Assembly (NCBI GenBank): GCA_949358305.1
Contig: OX442315.1
Coordinates: 25,014,427-25,074,426, forward strand
DNA: 60,000 bases
Direction of reading: 5' to 3'
From: Strigamia acuminata
Lineage: Eukaryota > Arthropoda > Chilopoda > Geophilomorpha > Linotaeniidae
The notes under the pieces were generated by a model. The model saw only the letters and a program-made list of their open reading frames with translations, was not told where the DNA came from and did not search any database. The translations under genes and the position numbers were made by a program. Positions 38,671 through 49,236 of this stretch are shown piece after piece. The first letter of the stretch is position 1. Every line of letters begins with the position of its first letter.

Positions 38671-41600
38671 GCCAGTCAGGTCAGTGGTCATCACTCGTCA
38701 CGTGACCTATTGGCGCGTGCCTCTATGTCTGCATGCCTGCCTTGGGCGTTCCTCCTCCCCGCAGTTCTTGTTTGTTTTCTGGACCACCCCAAACCCCCTA
38801 CCTCACAGGAGGGATCTATCAGTCCATGGCATCACACAGCCCACTTAAAATCGAGTAAATTGCCAATATTTATGCCTTGAAACCGACCTTTCAATTCAAA
38901 TTATTTATTAACCCTAAAACCATCCCTGGATCCAATAAAACTCTTTATGTGCTCTACAGAGAAGCAGTCGAGCGGGGAGCTTCGTGAATTGTACATCAAT
39001 TTTTTCCAACAAATTAACCGACTTCTAATAGCTTTTTCCCACGCTTTTTATGTGCCTCGCGAAGTAAAACTACTCAATTCGGTTAAAATTTACTGTACAA
39101 CTTAAGGAAAATCAAGCGAAATAAAAGTTACATTGTAACGTCGGATGAATTGCAAGTTCCGCCATAACTTGTCACAAAGTTGGCATTTATTGGTCAAACC
39201 AAAACCCAAAACACAAGTAAAACAAACAGTGGCAGAAAAGAGAGATTGAGTTTTATCAAAAACAAATTGTTTTTACGTTTAAATTTTCACTTAATGATTT
39301 TCTAACATTGTATAACACAACTCTTCCTCTGTATTTTCCAAAAAATAAAAAAAAAATTACTTCGTGGTCACTACAGACTAACTTGAATTACGTTTGGAGA
39401 CAACCACACAAGATGCATTTGTTATATCTTGACTAATGACAAGTTGCAGTGGGTCTTTCTATTGTTGCGAACAGTGTGTGACGCAACCCCTACCAGGACA
39501 CCCAACAGACAGTGATGAGTGGGTAGGCAGCCACTGTGGGCGGGCAGAAAGCACTCATGTTTGGCGTTCCACATTGTGTTTCTTTCTGATATGCCAGCAT
39601 GGGGTTACATTATGAATGGGCACACTAGCAGCCAGGTATGCGGACTCATGCAAAGCGCTCTGGGATTTCGTTAAACTTCTCTTAACTTACGCCAAAAAAA
39701 AGAAAGAAGAAAAAAGTTCGTATTTGTTTTTGTATACACGACGAAGAGAGAGACTCTCATCAAATAAAAAAAATTGTAAAAAATAAACAAATGGCAATTT
39801 AGAGACAATATTAAGATAAATTGTATAGTTGATGGCGCTGATGATGTGAAAATCGACAGGACATCGTCAGTCACGTAGAGTGATTGGTCGTCTGGTCTCA
39901 GTGGGGTGCGGGAGATGGGAAAAAGAGGGAAGCTAAAAGCAAACATACTTACCCGAGACACTTGACTGAATTACCACACACAGTTCTGTGTCAAGACGTT
40001 GTGTGGGATCTATGTGCTCACTTTACTATAACTTGCGACTTTTCTATTTCTAGAATGACTAATTCCTCCATTAAGAAAGACGGTTTTTATTTTTAAAAAA
40101 ACTACCTTAAATTTTGTTTCTCAAAATTTAAAATTACTCGATACCACCCGCCATCATAAACAAACAGAAGGAAAAAATCAAAAGCGATTTAAGTAGTTGA
40201 AAACAAACTTTAACGGCCAATTAGCTTCTTAACTGCACTCGGAAGAAAAAGGAAGTCTTTAGATTCCTTGGAAATCTACACTTATCTTTTGCGGGTTGTT
40301 AAAAATTATTAGCGGCATTCTATGATCTCGGACTATGCAATTTAACTAGTGCGATAACATAAAAACACTGGAAAATATGTTTCATATTAAATTGTTTTTA
40401 AACACACAAAAGGAAGAGGGAAAAAGTGTGAAATTGTCTTAATTTGATACTTTATGTATTTACCACTATTGTGAACTTGGAACTTGAAGCGCATTACACT
40501 TTGTCACCCGTGTCAGTGATAAGGAGGCAGAAATCCATTAAATTTTTATCTTGTTTCCAATACAAACATTCTGCAACATACTAAATTTCTCCGCGAATTT
40601 ATTAATGGCCGCACAAACCACCAACTTACTTGATAAGCTCGACTATAATTTAACTAAAAATTTGCATCACAATCAACGAGACACTTCGAAATTGCCCATT
40701 CCTTAACGAGATGTAAGACGAGTTAATTGAATAAAAACTACTTTTAAAAGAAGAAGAAAAAAAACACTTAGGCAAGCACTGTCCAATTTAAAACAAAAAA
40801 CTTTTCCTACTTTTTCCCAAGTCGGCGTCGGTCACGGTCACGCAAAAACTTCTCGGACCACAAACATTTTGCATATTCATACAGGTTTTAATGCAACATT
40901 ATTTATTAATCATCTTAGTGATTTAAACCAGCAGGAGGCCGCACTTTGAAGCTGCCGTCGTCCATGTTGAAAATTATTCTACAACTTGTAGACTTTGGTG
41001 TAATTACCTTCCCCACTGCTTATAGACGACCACACGCAATAATAAATATTATAAGTTCAAGTGGTGATTCAATTGGAATCCGCCCTTAATTAAAACCCGC
41101 ACTCGCAAAATTTATTGCACTCAAGCTAATGTTATGTAAATGTCGTGCTAATTGCAACAGTGCCATTTTCTGACTTGAACGGGCTGTTCATTAGACCCCA
41201 AAGGTGAAAGGCTAACCTACATTCTTACCATAAACCACTTAAACTAAGAGCAACGTTTACTGACCACCCAAAACACGAAAAAAGAAAGACAAGACAAAAC
41301 AAGAAAAGAAAAGAAAAGAAAAGAGAATGAATTGTTATAAATCTCATCGGACAAGAAGTGGTCGACTGCTTGGGAATAGAAACTTTAGATTTTGACGTCC
41401 AATTCATAAAAATTTATCAAAAAGTAGCAACTCAAGTTTAAAAATTTATTCGAAAACCATACAAACAGCTAATAAATTTCGAAAAAGAAGTACAACATGA
41501 GAAACTCCGCAATGTTGCCGTGAAAGTAACATGTTCAAACTCATAAATCATTTTAAAAAAATCCGCACAAAGCGGTTTGCCTTTGAAACCAAGGCAGGTG

Positions 41601-43607
41601 AAGTGGAAGATAATTTACTATTGCACGTGCCTGAGCTCAGCTTTTTGTTCTAGCGAGCCTTGGTTGTAGTTGCCGGCGCCACCACAACTCACTGCATAAT
41701 GGCTGCGACGACAGAGGGGGAGATAATGGGGAAATATTCATTAAAAATCTTGAGAAAACACAGCTGTGGATAAAACTGTGCAAATGGCATCCACCCAGTT
41801 GCATCTACAATTTATTGACGTTCCGTGAAATCACTCAACAACTATTTTTTATCCCCTTTCCTTTCCTTTCCTCCTCTTTTCAAATTTTGAAAAAATTCTT
41901 TACATTTACATCTCGCACAACACAAGTCAGCCATATTGAAGTAGGAGTGAGGCCATGCTTTGCCATCAATCTTTTTATTTTTATTTTATTATTTTTTCTT
42001 GCCCTACGTGTTTGTAAATGAGATAATTTGCACATTTATTTTACTGCGTAGTCTTAACGATCGTTTCCAAATTAGCTCTGCTCATGTCAGTCTGGCTTTT
42101 AAAATTATTGATAATTTTTTTTTCTAACTCTGCCTAATTTGCACATTGCAGTCTAGGAGACATGCCATTAACTTTTGGTGGTGTGGACTGCAGTGGGTGG
42201 GGTAAAGGAGAGCATTTCAACGAGTCACCCTCCTTATAAAGTTTAATTTATTCCACCATGCAGTTGACAGAAGCTATCTCCACTCATAAATTGCACTTTA
42301 AAGTGTGAGGGTGGGCACCAAACTTAACAGCTATACGTTCAGTCTAAACAACAATGTTTTCTATTGCCATGTGATAAGGACTCTTTCGTCTTTTGTTCAA
42401 CAAAACCCAAACTTGGAAATGGACATTTTCTTATCTAAATGTCTTCTTTGTAACTTGTCTGCACAAAATTAGTCTTATTTATGGCAATGTTTTTCCACTT
42501 TTGAAAATGTTAGTAAGCACTGTAAAACCATACTTCACCTTGTTTTCAACTAACTCGTTTTGTAGCTCCACTTGTAAATGAAACTCCAAACTGATTTCAA
42601 ATAATTTTCAAATAATGGCAAGAAAAAAAAACATATATAAGAATGTCATGTGGTCCCAAAAACTCTCTAGTAATTTTCTTTCATTCGGGGATTTAAAAAA
42701 AAAAAGCAACAAAAAATACTTTGATAAAAGAGAAAAGTCCATAAAATTTCCATGTGTATGAGCAATTTATTCTGTCTCTTGTTTTTTCTCATCACTCCAC
42801 TGGGAGAGGCTGTTGAATTATTCTACAAGATGGCCACGTATAGATGAATAAAAAGCTCGTTTCAATCTGGATCATTGCTGAAAATGAGAAACATAAACAC
42901 TTCATAACGCCAATTTTTCGTTTCTGTAAACTTATATACAAAATTGGTTTTTCTTCTTCTTTTTCCAAATGGCGTCTAAAATAAAACAACTGATCAGCAA
43001 ACTAAAAGTATTTCAAACAAATATTTTAACAAATTATTCGTTAATCAAATATACAATTTAATTTACCGACGAGCCCCTTTTGATGAATTGTGTTGAGTTT
43101 GTTTAAAATTAACCTTAAAATAAAGATTGCAGCAATAAGTCACTTGTTCAATATTTGTTGCAGGCTTGTTTACTTAAGAAACGCACGTCTAAAGTGTGGC
43201 AAACCTCAGCCAGAGAAAAGTGACGATAGAAATAAGAGATGAGGGCGATAAAACCAAAGAGCTACCAAATTTCTCCTATTGATGACAGAATTATAAGTAC
43301 TTTGTATTTCCCACAACATTATAATCTAACAACACTTCCACTTTAATGCCAGATGGAACGTTATGTAATAGTAATCATTGACATATCTGGCAATTAAACA
43401 ATTATTTGGCTTAAAATTCAATTTATTGACTCAACCAAATGCGTAGTGGCCAAATTGAACATTAGTCTCATCTCAAACATACTGTACTCATGAGAACAAC
43501 CAATTTTCATTACGATATTTACTGTATGATGACTTGCAATAAACTAAAAATGTCAATACCTAACTGTGCGTTGCTGCCGAAGTGCGAAAACCTGAGTCAC
43601 AACTAAA

Positions 43608-43620
43608 TGCTAGATGGCGT
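43608..43620 (+). promoter_or_regulatory. CTCF-like motif between Iroquois and the retrotransposon
   Basis: TGCTAGATGGCGT, an AGATGGCG core 0.8 kb from the element's left end. Confidence 0.25.
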
Positions 43621-44395
43621 GTATCAATTCCAGAATCACTAAAAATTGTAGTAGTTGTTGCCAACCTTAATACCAGAAGTCTCAAACACAATAAACTCGC
43701 AACTACCGTAGTTTTGCGGACACAAAGACAGTTCGAAGTGTCTCGCGTTCAGTTTGAAGAGTTCTTCAACCATGAGAACTAATTTAATCAAGTTTTTATC
43801 CAGTGTGGATTAGAGAGCTTTTGTATTGTATTTAAATATGCTAAATGAGCAATCATCACACCGTGAAAAAACAACAAATCAAACAGACCTAAACCCTTTC
43901 AAACAGATGTTTGTTTATTTTATATTTCTTTTTGAATTGCTAATAAAACCAATATGTAGAAATCTATTTGAATTTCAGTTGTAATATTACGAATTGCATG
44001 CAAATATACGTAAGTGAATGCAACGACAATTATAGTGTCAGCTCCGGATCCAGATGCAAAATTATAACTATGCATTCCTTTCTGTGCAATTAAAAACAAC
44101 AGAGACAGATGGACTTACGTAATAATATTGTTTTTGAAAGAAAGAATTCATTATATGTTGAGTTTGTGTGTGCAGGAAGGAATGCACAGTTTAAACGTGG
44201 CATTAAGATACCGAGTATCGACTCTATAAATATATCGCATCATCGTAAAAAGTCTATATTGTTACAATAAATAACTTTTTATCTTTATAGAGTAATGGTA
44301 TCTACAGTTGTTGTAATACATTAGTAAACTATACATTTTACAACATTTTTAAAGAAATGTTTCACGGAAAAAAAAATTTAACAGATGAGTCCAAT

Positions 44396-44399
44396 CTGT
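44396..44399. repeat. Target-site duplication CTGT, left copy
   Basis: CTGT immediately precedes the TG of the left LTR and is repeated at 59367-59370 immediately after the CA of the right LTR. Four-base duplications are usual for many Ty3/gypsy integrases. The intact pair means the two LTRs belong to one insertion with no later rearrangement of its ends. Confidence 0.85.
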
Positions 44400-45400
44400 T
44401 GTAATGAGCTCAAATTTCGGTTAGGAATATTAACAATAAAACTAAACTCATTGATGCCGTGCCAGGACTTATACAAATACTTCTCAAATAACTCTATTTA
44501 ACTGAACAATAAGAGGAATAATGACTCAATTATTTCTCTATAAAAGGACGATTTATTCAAACTTAGAATAAATACTAAATCAAATACAAGGTATTATTTT
44601 GTGATAAAATGATAAATTAAATGACTAAAGAAATAATTTACTAACAGAAAAATAATCAAAAGCAAAGGAAAATGATAAAGAATCCAGTCGATTCGACGAC
44701 TCCACTTCTCGGGAACGCCGAACGCTTGGATCCGCTTCGCTCGACGCTCGGCTCGGCTTCGGCGTTTCTTCAACACGGACTCAATTCCGTTCCAACTACG
44801 TTCTCCTGACTCGCTCGGGCTCAATCCCGCTCTCTTCGTCCTCTCCAGGTCGCAACGTCGTCGTCGCGGCGTCGTTGCGGCTGATTCCGCACAACAATCT
44901 CTCACACTCGCGCTCACTTCGCTTCGTCGCGAGTGAGAAATCTCAGTCCAACAATGGCTGTTGGCCAAGAATAGAAATCCCTCCAAACAATACTTGTTTG
45001 GCAAGATGAAAATCCCACTGTCACTAACTGAAGTAACAGCAAGAAATATCTCACAAATTGCTCCGGCAATTTGCAAGACTGAGTCCAAATACTCTGGCAA
45101 TCTTTCACTAATCCGCTTGTAGAATGGTGTTTTCTCAGGAAGATTTTGGTGACTGGTTGCTCTCAAAGTAAGTTTCAAACTGAGGAGTTTTTCTGCTCCT
45201 CACAGGAAGTGTTTCCTGCTCCGGGAGGTTGCGGGCTGGTTTCCTTGGCGACCACCCACAATTCCTCCCACCCTGCCTAACTCCCTTTATCTAGACAGGA
45301 AATCATAAAAAATATAAAATAAAATAAAACAATCTCCAATTTAATATTTTATTTCGGGCTCATTCCCGACACTTCATTAGTGACCACTAGGGTCACTACA
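44400..45400 (-). repeat. 3' LTR of the Ty3/gypsy-class element (1001 bp)
   Basis: On the plus strand it begins TGTAATGAGCTC and ends GGTCACTACA, so on the element strand it starts TGTAGTGACC and ends ATTACA. It matches the other LTR at a constant offset of 13,966 bp from about 44403 to 45400. Relative to that LTR it lacks 101 bp near its U5 end. A polyadenylation hexamer AATAAA lies on the element strand at 44557-44552. A long open frame with no ATG runs through most of it (see the rejected list). Confidence 0.95.
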
Positions 45401-45416
45401 CCTCCCCTCTTTTTAG
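45401..45416 (-). other. 3' polypurine tract
   Basis: On the element strand the bases directly before the 3' LTR are CTAAAAAGAGGGGAGG. A purine run that abuts the LTR is where plus-strand DNA synthesis is primed. The tract lies 29-44 bases past the third ORF's stop codon. Confidence 0.85.
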
Positions 45417-45444
45417 GAAGGTTCTCCGATTCTTCCTTCACTTC

Positions 45445-48400
45445 TCACTTCTCGATTCGGAAAACTGACTCCGGAGTTGGAGCTTCGCTTTCGGAAACCG
45501 AAAATTTTGGCAGATGCTGGGTTGGTCCCGAGGTGGCGCCATTGTTGACATGGAGCCAGACTTCTTTGATGAACTTGGTCCTCGGGAATACTCGGTCATA
45601 ATCGATGTCATATTTTTCGCGGGATCCGGTGGGTGGTCTCCGCACCGCAACTAGTCGTTGATGCTGAATTATGCGTTTAGGCTCTCTGACAGCATTCTCG
45701 AGCCACTTCAATGCCTCATGGCATAACGTCGCATTATAGATAAGTAGAGTTCGCGCGTATTCGGGGAATCTCAGACCTGGATACAACTGTTTTATTTTCC
45801 TGTAGTCTTGGTTTGGATTCTTTTTCGTCCCTTTAGTGGCTGCCGAACTTCTGCCAGACGCTGTTTTTTGCGAGCTTCCACTAGCTCTATTTAAGGGCTC
45901 ATTCCCTTCGACATCAAACATCTCAGTATCGGTGGTCAATTTCAACTCAACATCGGATTCTGGAGCTATTGCTTTTTTGGTTGGCTGGTGGCTCGGCGTG
46001 GCAGTCATAAAGACTGTGGGCACCGCCCCTCCCGCTGCTGGTAGGTCAGCCACTTGCTGCGCACACGTCCCAAAATTCCGTTGCAGTTGCAAACTCTGTC
46101 TTCTCAGAATCCATTCGCCCCGCAGTCTCAGCATGCACTGCCCCGATGTTTCTCCCGTTTTAAAAACTTCTCGTTCCAATTGGGCCCGGATGACAGGTGG
46201 GTCTCCCAATACTGTTTTCCAGCTGTCGAGCAACTCAGGTGGGATGCCCATTGCTGACGTCCATAGGAAACTTGTGGCGATCAGCGATGCTTCGACCGCT
46301 TGGAAAACTCCTGGAAACAAAAGTCTTATTAATGCCACTGACATTTGCACTTCGAACCAAGCTAGCCATTCTTTGGTTCTCAATTCGGTGGGTTGGGCGA
46401 CGAAGGCTTGAGCGCATCTCCGTCGTTCATTTAGTGATTCTGCTAATTGGGCTTGCTGGTACTCGTCCATTGTCGGGGTCAGAAGTCCTTGGTTACATAA
46501 TGGAAATTTCAGATACATTGTCCACAGCTGTCGATAGTATCTATCGAAATCTTCGGCTAATTTGACTGATGGGTCTATCGTGTACATCACGGTGGCTACT
46601 GATGGAATTGGCAGTGATAAGTCCGTTTGGGGAATTGGTTCCGTAATTGGCTGCAAGTGAGGGTGAGGCACCCCCAAGGCGGCACTTGGCGTAGCTTTTG
46701 GTTGTACCTTCCTTGGATCTCGCATCCTCGGGCGCAGTATTCGCGATGGTCCTTTTTTTCGCGCTGGTTCCCTTGCCCTTTTCTCCCATGCCTGGGCTAA
46801 GGCCTCGTCAAGAGTCGGCAACTCTCGGCAGCTGGAAATCTCCGGTGATGACACTCGCGGCGTTGGCGTTGGTGGGCACGTGGTTGGAGTCCAGGTAATA
46901 GGAGTGTGCGCACTCCGTGGTGGTGTCTTTGGCGCCTGGTCCGGTCTTGGAGGGGTGGCCAGCGATGGTTTCTGTACTTCCTGCTGTTTTGGCGGGATAG
47001 TAGGTGGTGTTCGTGGCCCTCTTTTGTTGGTTTCACCTCCCTGTTGTTTTTCAATGTCGTGTATGACTGTCGCTGTTGGCTCCCGTTCCTCCAAAATGCG
47101 AACAGTCGTTTCAGCCAATTGCTGCTCTTCCTCCGACTCAGGCGATGGCGAACGTTGACACTCGTCCATTACCACGTATTGATCTAGCTCCATCTCATGT
47201 GCCGTCAAATACTCGTCCGACGAACTTCTGCGAATTTGCACCTGTAGTGTCTCATCTTTACTTGCCGAAATTGTCACTTTTCTTGCTGGGCGCATTTCTG
47301 AATAGCGGTGTGACGACCGTGGGCGCTTCTTTGTCCGCTCAATTCGATTTCCTTCGGCTGACGGACGCTTCTCTGTTGCTCGGTGGTGTCTAGGTACGTA
47401 TTCTTGCTCTGTCGTTTCGTGTCGCCTCGAATTCCTTTTCGGACTTATTTCCGAGCTTCGTTGATGCCTCTTTACTTCCCTCTCTGAATCTTTGTCTGTT
47501 CGACTTAATCTTTTCTCCATTTGCGTTTGACGAGAGAAATATTGCCGTCTTGGACTTTTGCTCCTTCGTCGGGGACTTTCTTTTCTATCTCGACTTTGAC
47601 ATCTTCTCGGACTTATTTCCGCACTTCTGTACTCTTTTCGCCTAGATCTGAATTCCCTGGTATAATATTTTGGGCTGATTCTTCGAGGAGGAGTTGTCCT
47701 TTTGTGTCTCTCACTCCTGGAGTAACGAAGGGCTCCTCGTGATCTGGCTTCTCTTCCTCGCCGTTTGGTTTCCTCTTCTTCCGTTCTGACACATTTCAGA
47801 AACTCCACTTCCTCGTGCAATTCCTTCACCGTTTCTTCTGCCGCCTGCTCTAATGCTGCCTCCCACTCGTCCTGCTCCTGCCGCTGTTGTTTGGCGTACA
47901 CGAGCGGTCCAAAATCCTCGGCTTGCGGCTCACCTTCTAAATTGAGCGGTGTGATGTTTTGGCCAATGAGTCCCGTCATATGGAGTTGGTGCATCTTGTA
48001 CTGACTCTTTATGAAGTATGGCGGCTCTTTATCTAACTCCGGGGAAGGCAATAAGGCCTGAGCTTCGAGGTAAGCTGTCTTCTCCTCCATATATTTAGCC
48101 GCTACTTCTGGTGCTCCGGCTTTCAGCTTTGCCATCACCTCTTCCACGAATTTAAATTTGTTTGTCGCAGGATTCTGGTATATTTTGAGATCGGCTGCTT
48201 CCTCCTCTTCTATTGGATATTCGTCCCCTATCATCTGGTTCCAAATTGGGCCATGTGTGTCCTCTGTAATTGGGATCTGTCTCAAAACTTCGTGGAAACA
48301 TGTTTTGAATCCTTTAAATAGTCGTTTCGTCGTTCCCCAAAATCTTTGGATGGCTGTTGTGAAGGCTTTGCGTGCTTGAAATGCTGTAAAACCTCTCTTG

Positions 48401-48492
48401 ACGAATTCTCTCTTGTATCTGTATGGAATTCTCCCTCGATGGATATTCCTTGGCAATCTAGCGGCTCTCGAAATTCTTCCCCACGACGCCAT
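45445..48492 (-). CDS. Third ORF of the retrotransposon, 1015 aa, unknown function (env position but not env-like)
   Basis: A continuous frame with an ATG at 48492, on the element strand, downstream of pol and ending 44 bases before the 3' LTR. I do not recognise it. Residues 1-60 are basic (RAARLPRNIHRGRIPYRYKR). About 205-245 is Glu/Gln-rich and probably coiled. About 250-395 is dense in Arg/Ser and Arg/Glu with recurring RRSEISPKR/RISPKY-like units, as in SR-type proteins. About 490-550 is Pro/Thr-rich (TPPTIPPK, CPPTPTPRV). About 570-600 is basic again. About 630-830 is the most globular part, with Trp-rich helical stretches (EWLAWFEVQMSVALIRLLFPGVFQAV). I see no signal peptide, no furin-type site and no long membrane anchor, so an envelope glycoprotein is unlikely. 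It may be an RNA- or nucleus-directed accessory protein, but that is a guess from composition. It could be expressed from a spliced or internally started mRNA. Confidence 0.85.
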   Translation of the reverse strand: MASWGRISRAARLPRNIHRGRIPYRYKREFVKRGFTAFQARKAFTTAIQRFWGTTKRLFKGFKTCFHEVLRQIPITEDTHGPIWNQMIGDEYPIEEEEAADLKIYQNPATNKFKFVEEVMAKLKAGAPEVAAKYMEEKTAYLEAQALLPSPELDKEPPYFIKSQYKMHQLHMTGLIGQNITPLNLEGEPQAEDFGPLVYAKQQRQEQDEWEAALEQAAEETVKELHEEVEFLKCVRTEEEETKRRGREARSRGALRYSRSERHKRTTPPRRISPKYYTREFRSRRKEYRSAEISPRRCQSRDRKESPRRRSKSPRRQYFSRQTQMEKRLSRTDKDSEREVKRHQRSSEISPKRNSRRHETTEQEYVPRHHRATEKRPSAEGNRIERTKKRPRSSHRYSEMRPARKVTISASKDETLQVQIRRSSSDEYLTAHEMELDQYVVMDECQRSPSPESEEEQQLAETTVRILEEREPTATVIHDIEKQQGGETNKRGPRTPPTIPPKQQEVQKPSLATPPRPDQAPKTPPRSAHTPITWTPTTCPPTPTPRVSSPEISSCRELPTLDEALAQAWEKRAREPARKKGPSRILRPRMRDPRKVQPKATPSAALGVPHPHLQPITEPIPQTDLSLPIPSVATVMYTIDPSVKLAEDFDRYYRQLWTMYLKFPLCNQGLLTPTMDEYQQAQLAESLNERRRCAQAFVAQPTELRTKEWLAWFEVQMSVALIRLLFPGVFQAVEASLIATSFLWTSAMGIPPELLDSWKTVLGDPPVIRAQLEREVFKTGETSGQCMLRLRGEWILRRQSLQLQRNFGTCAQQVADLPAAGGAVPTVFMTATPSHQPTKKAIAPESDVELKLTTDTEMFDVEGNEPLNRASGSSQKTASGRSSAATKGTKKNPNQDYRKIKQLYPGLRFPEYARTLLIYNATLCHEALKWLENAVREPKRIIQHQRLVAVRRPPTGSREKYDIDYDRVFPRTKFIKEVWLHVNNGATSGPTQHLPKFSVSESEAPTPESVFRIEK

Positions 48493-49236
48493 AGCTTCTT
48501 GGGTCTATGTAAAACATTATTAAATTCAATTTTTCTCTTAAATTCATTGTATTTTTATCTTTCTCTGATGTGTGTGTTATTTTTGCGTGTTTATCTTGAT
48601 TTTGAGTTTTCATTATTCTAAATTTTCTCACAAGATGGCGCTCCGTGCTACTTTTTGCGATAGGAGTCCTTCTTATGCCACTCTTTTGTAATTTTGGCGA
48701 ATAACTTAGTACTTTCGTCATATAAAACCAGTTATTTAAGTGATAGCTAATTTTATTCTAACTTATTTCAAGACATTCGACTCCTTTTCATTTTAAATCG
48801 CGATTTCGCCGAGCTTGTCACGTTGTAATGACATATTTCGTTCCGTCATTTCCACGATTACTTTAAACGCTTTCAAATAACACACCCGATGAGAGAAATA
48901 CTTCCTTATCCATTTATATTTTCGACACATTTCGATTTTACTACCTCACTGTGGTCCCGTCTTTTCGGTGGTGGTGATTTCCGTGGTTCGAACATCTTGA
49001 GATGAACTTCCGCTTAATCGGACCCTTCTTTCACTTGGCTGCACACTTTTTCTTCGTTTTTTGGTCGTTCTTCCCTCTTATTCTTACTGCCTTATTGTTA
49101 AAATCCGGGATGACTTTCTTAAACTTGCTATTGTTTTGATGTCAAGTTAACAAGTGAGATTCGCCTCGACCAATCACGTTCGAGCTGCGACGTCGTCCAC
49201 TTCCGGACTCCCGAGTGACGTCGCTACCTTCTATTT
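48493..49236 (-). other. Non-coding gap between pol and the third ORF
   Basis: These 744 bp follow the pol stop. A TTTTACATAG before the third ORF could be a splice acceptor, and TTTTATATGACG at about 48727-48716 is TATA-like, so either a spliced or a separate mRNA is possible. An ATG at 48721 opens an 87-codon frame that overlaps the start of the third ORF in another frame. Its product is basic and unlike anything I know. A CTCF-like AAGATGGCGCTCC occurs on the plus strand at about 48633. Confidence 0.5.

Larger units (their letters stand above)
35659..44395. other. No gene recognised downstream of Iroquois
   Basis: AT-rich, with balanced islands near 35880-36080, 36410-36560, 36760-36930, 37800-38340, 38690-38850, 39470-39670 and 41580-41800. 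Repeats include (TCCTCG)n at 38460-38492, an A30 run at 38639-38668 and (AAAAG)n at 41301-41325. A minus-strand donor-like GTAAGTATG occurs at 39952-39944 after TCAAGTGTCTCGG, possibly an untranslated exon of a further gene, not supported otherwise. The region is probably part of the Iroquois regulatory landscape. Confidence 0.55.

Noticed and set aside
38594-38848. Possible SINE ending in the A30 run
   Set aside because: No Pol III boxes, no flanking duplication and no second copy in the window.
39944-39970. Minus-strand donor-like GTAAGTATG after TCAAGTGTCTCGG
   Set aside because: A good donor, but no coding frame or partner exon was found, so no gene is called.
44594-45178. 194-codon open frame in both LTRs (again at 58560-59144) with a hydrophobic C-terminus
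   Set aside because: It opens at a TTG and contains no methionine codon at all, so it is unlikely to be translated on its own. Its identity in both copies only reflects LTR identity.
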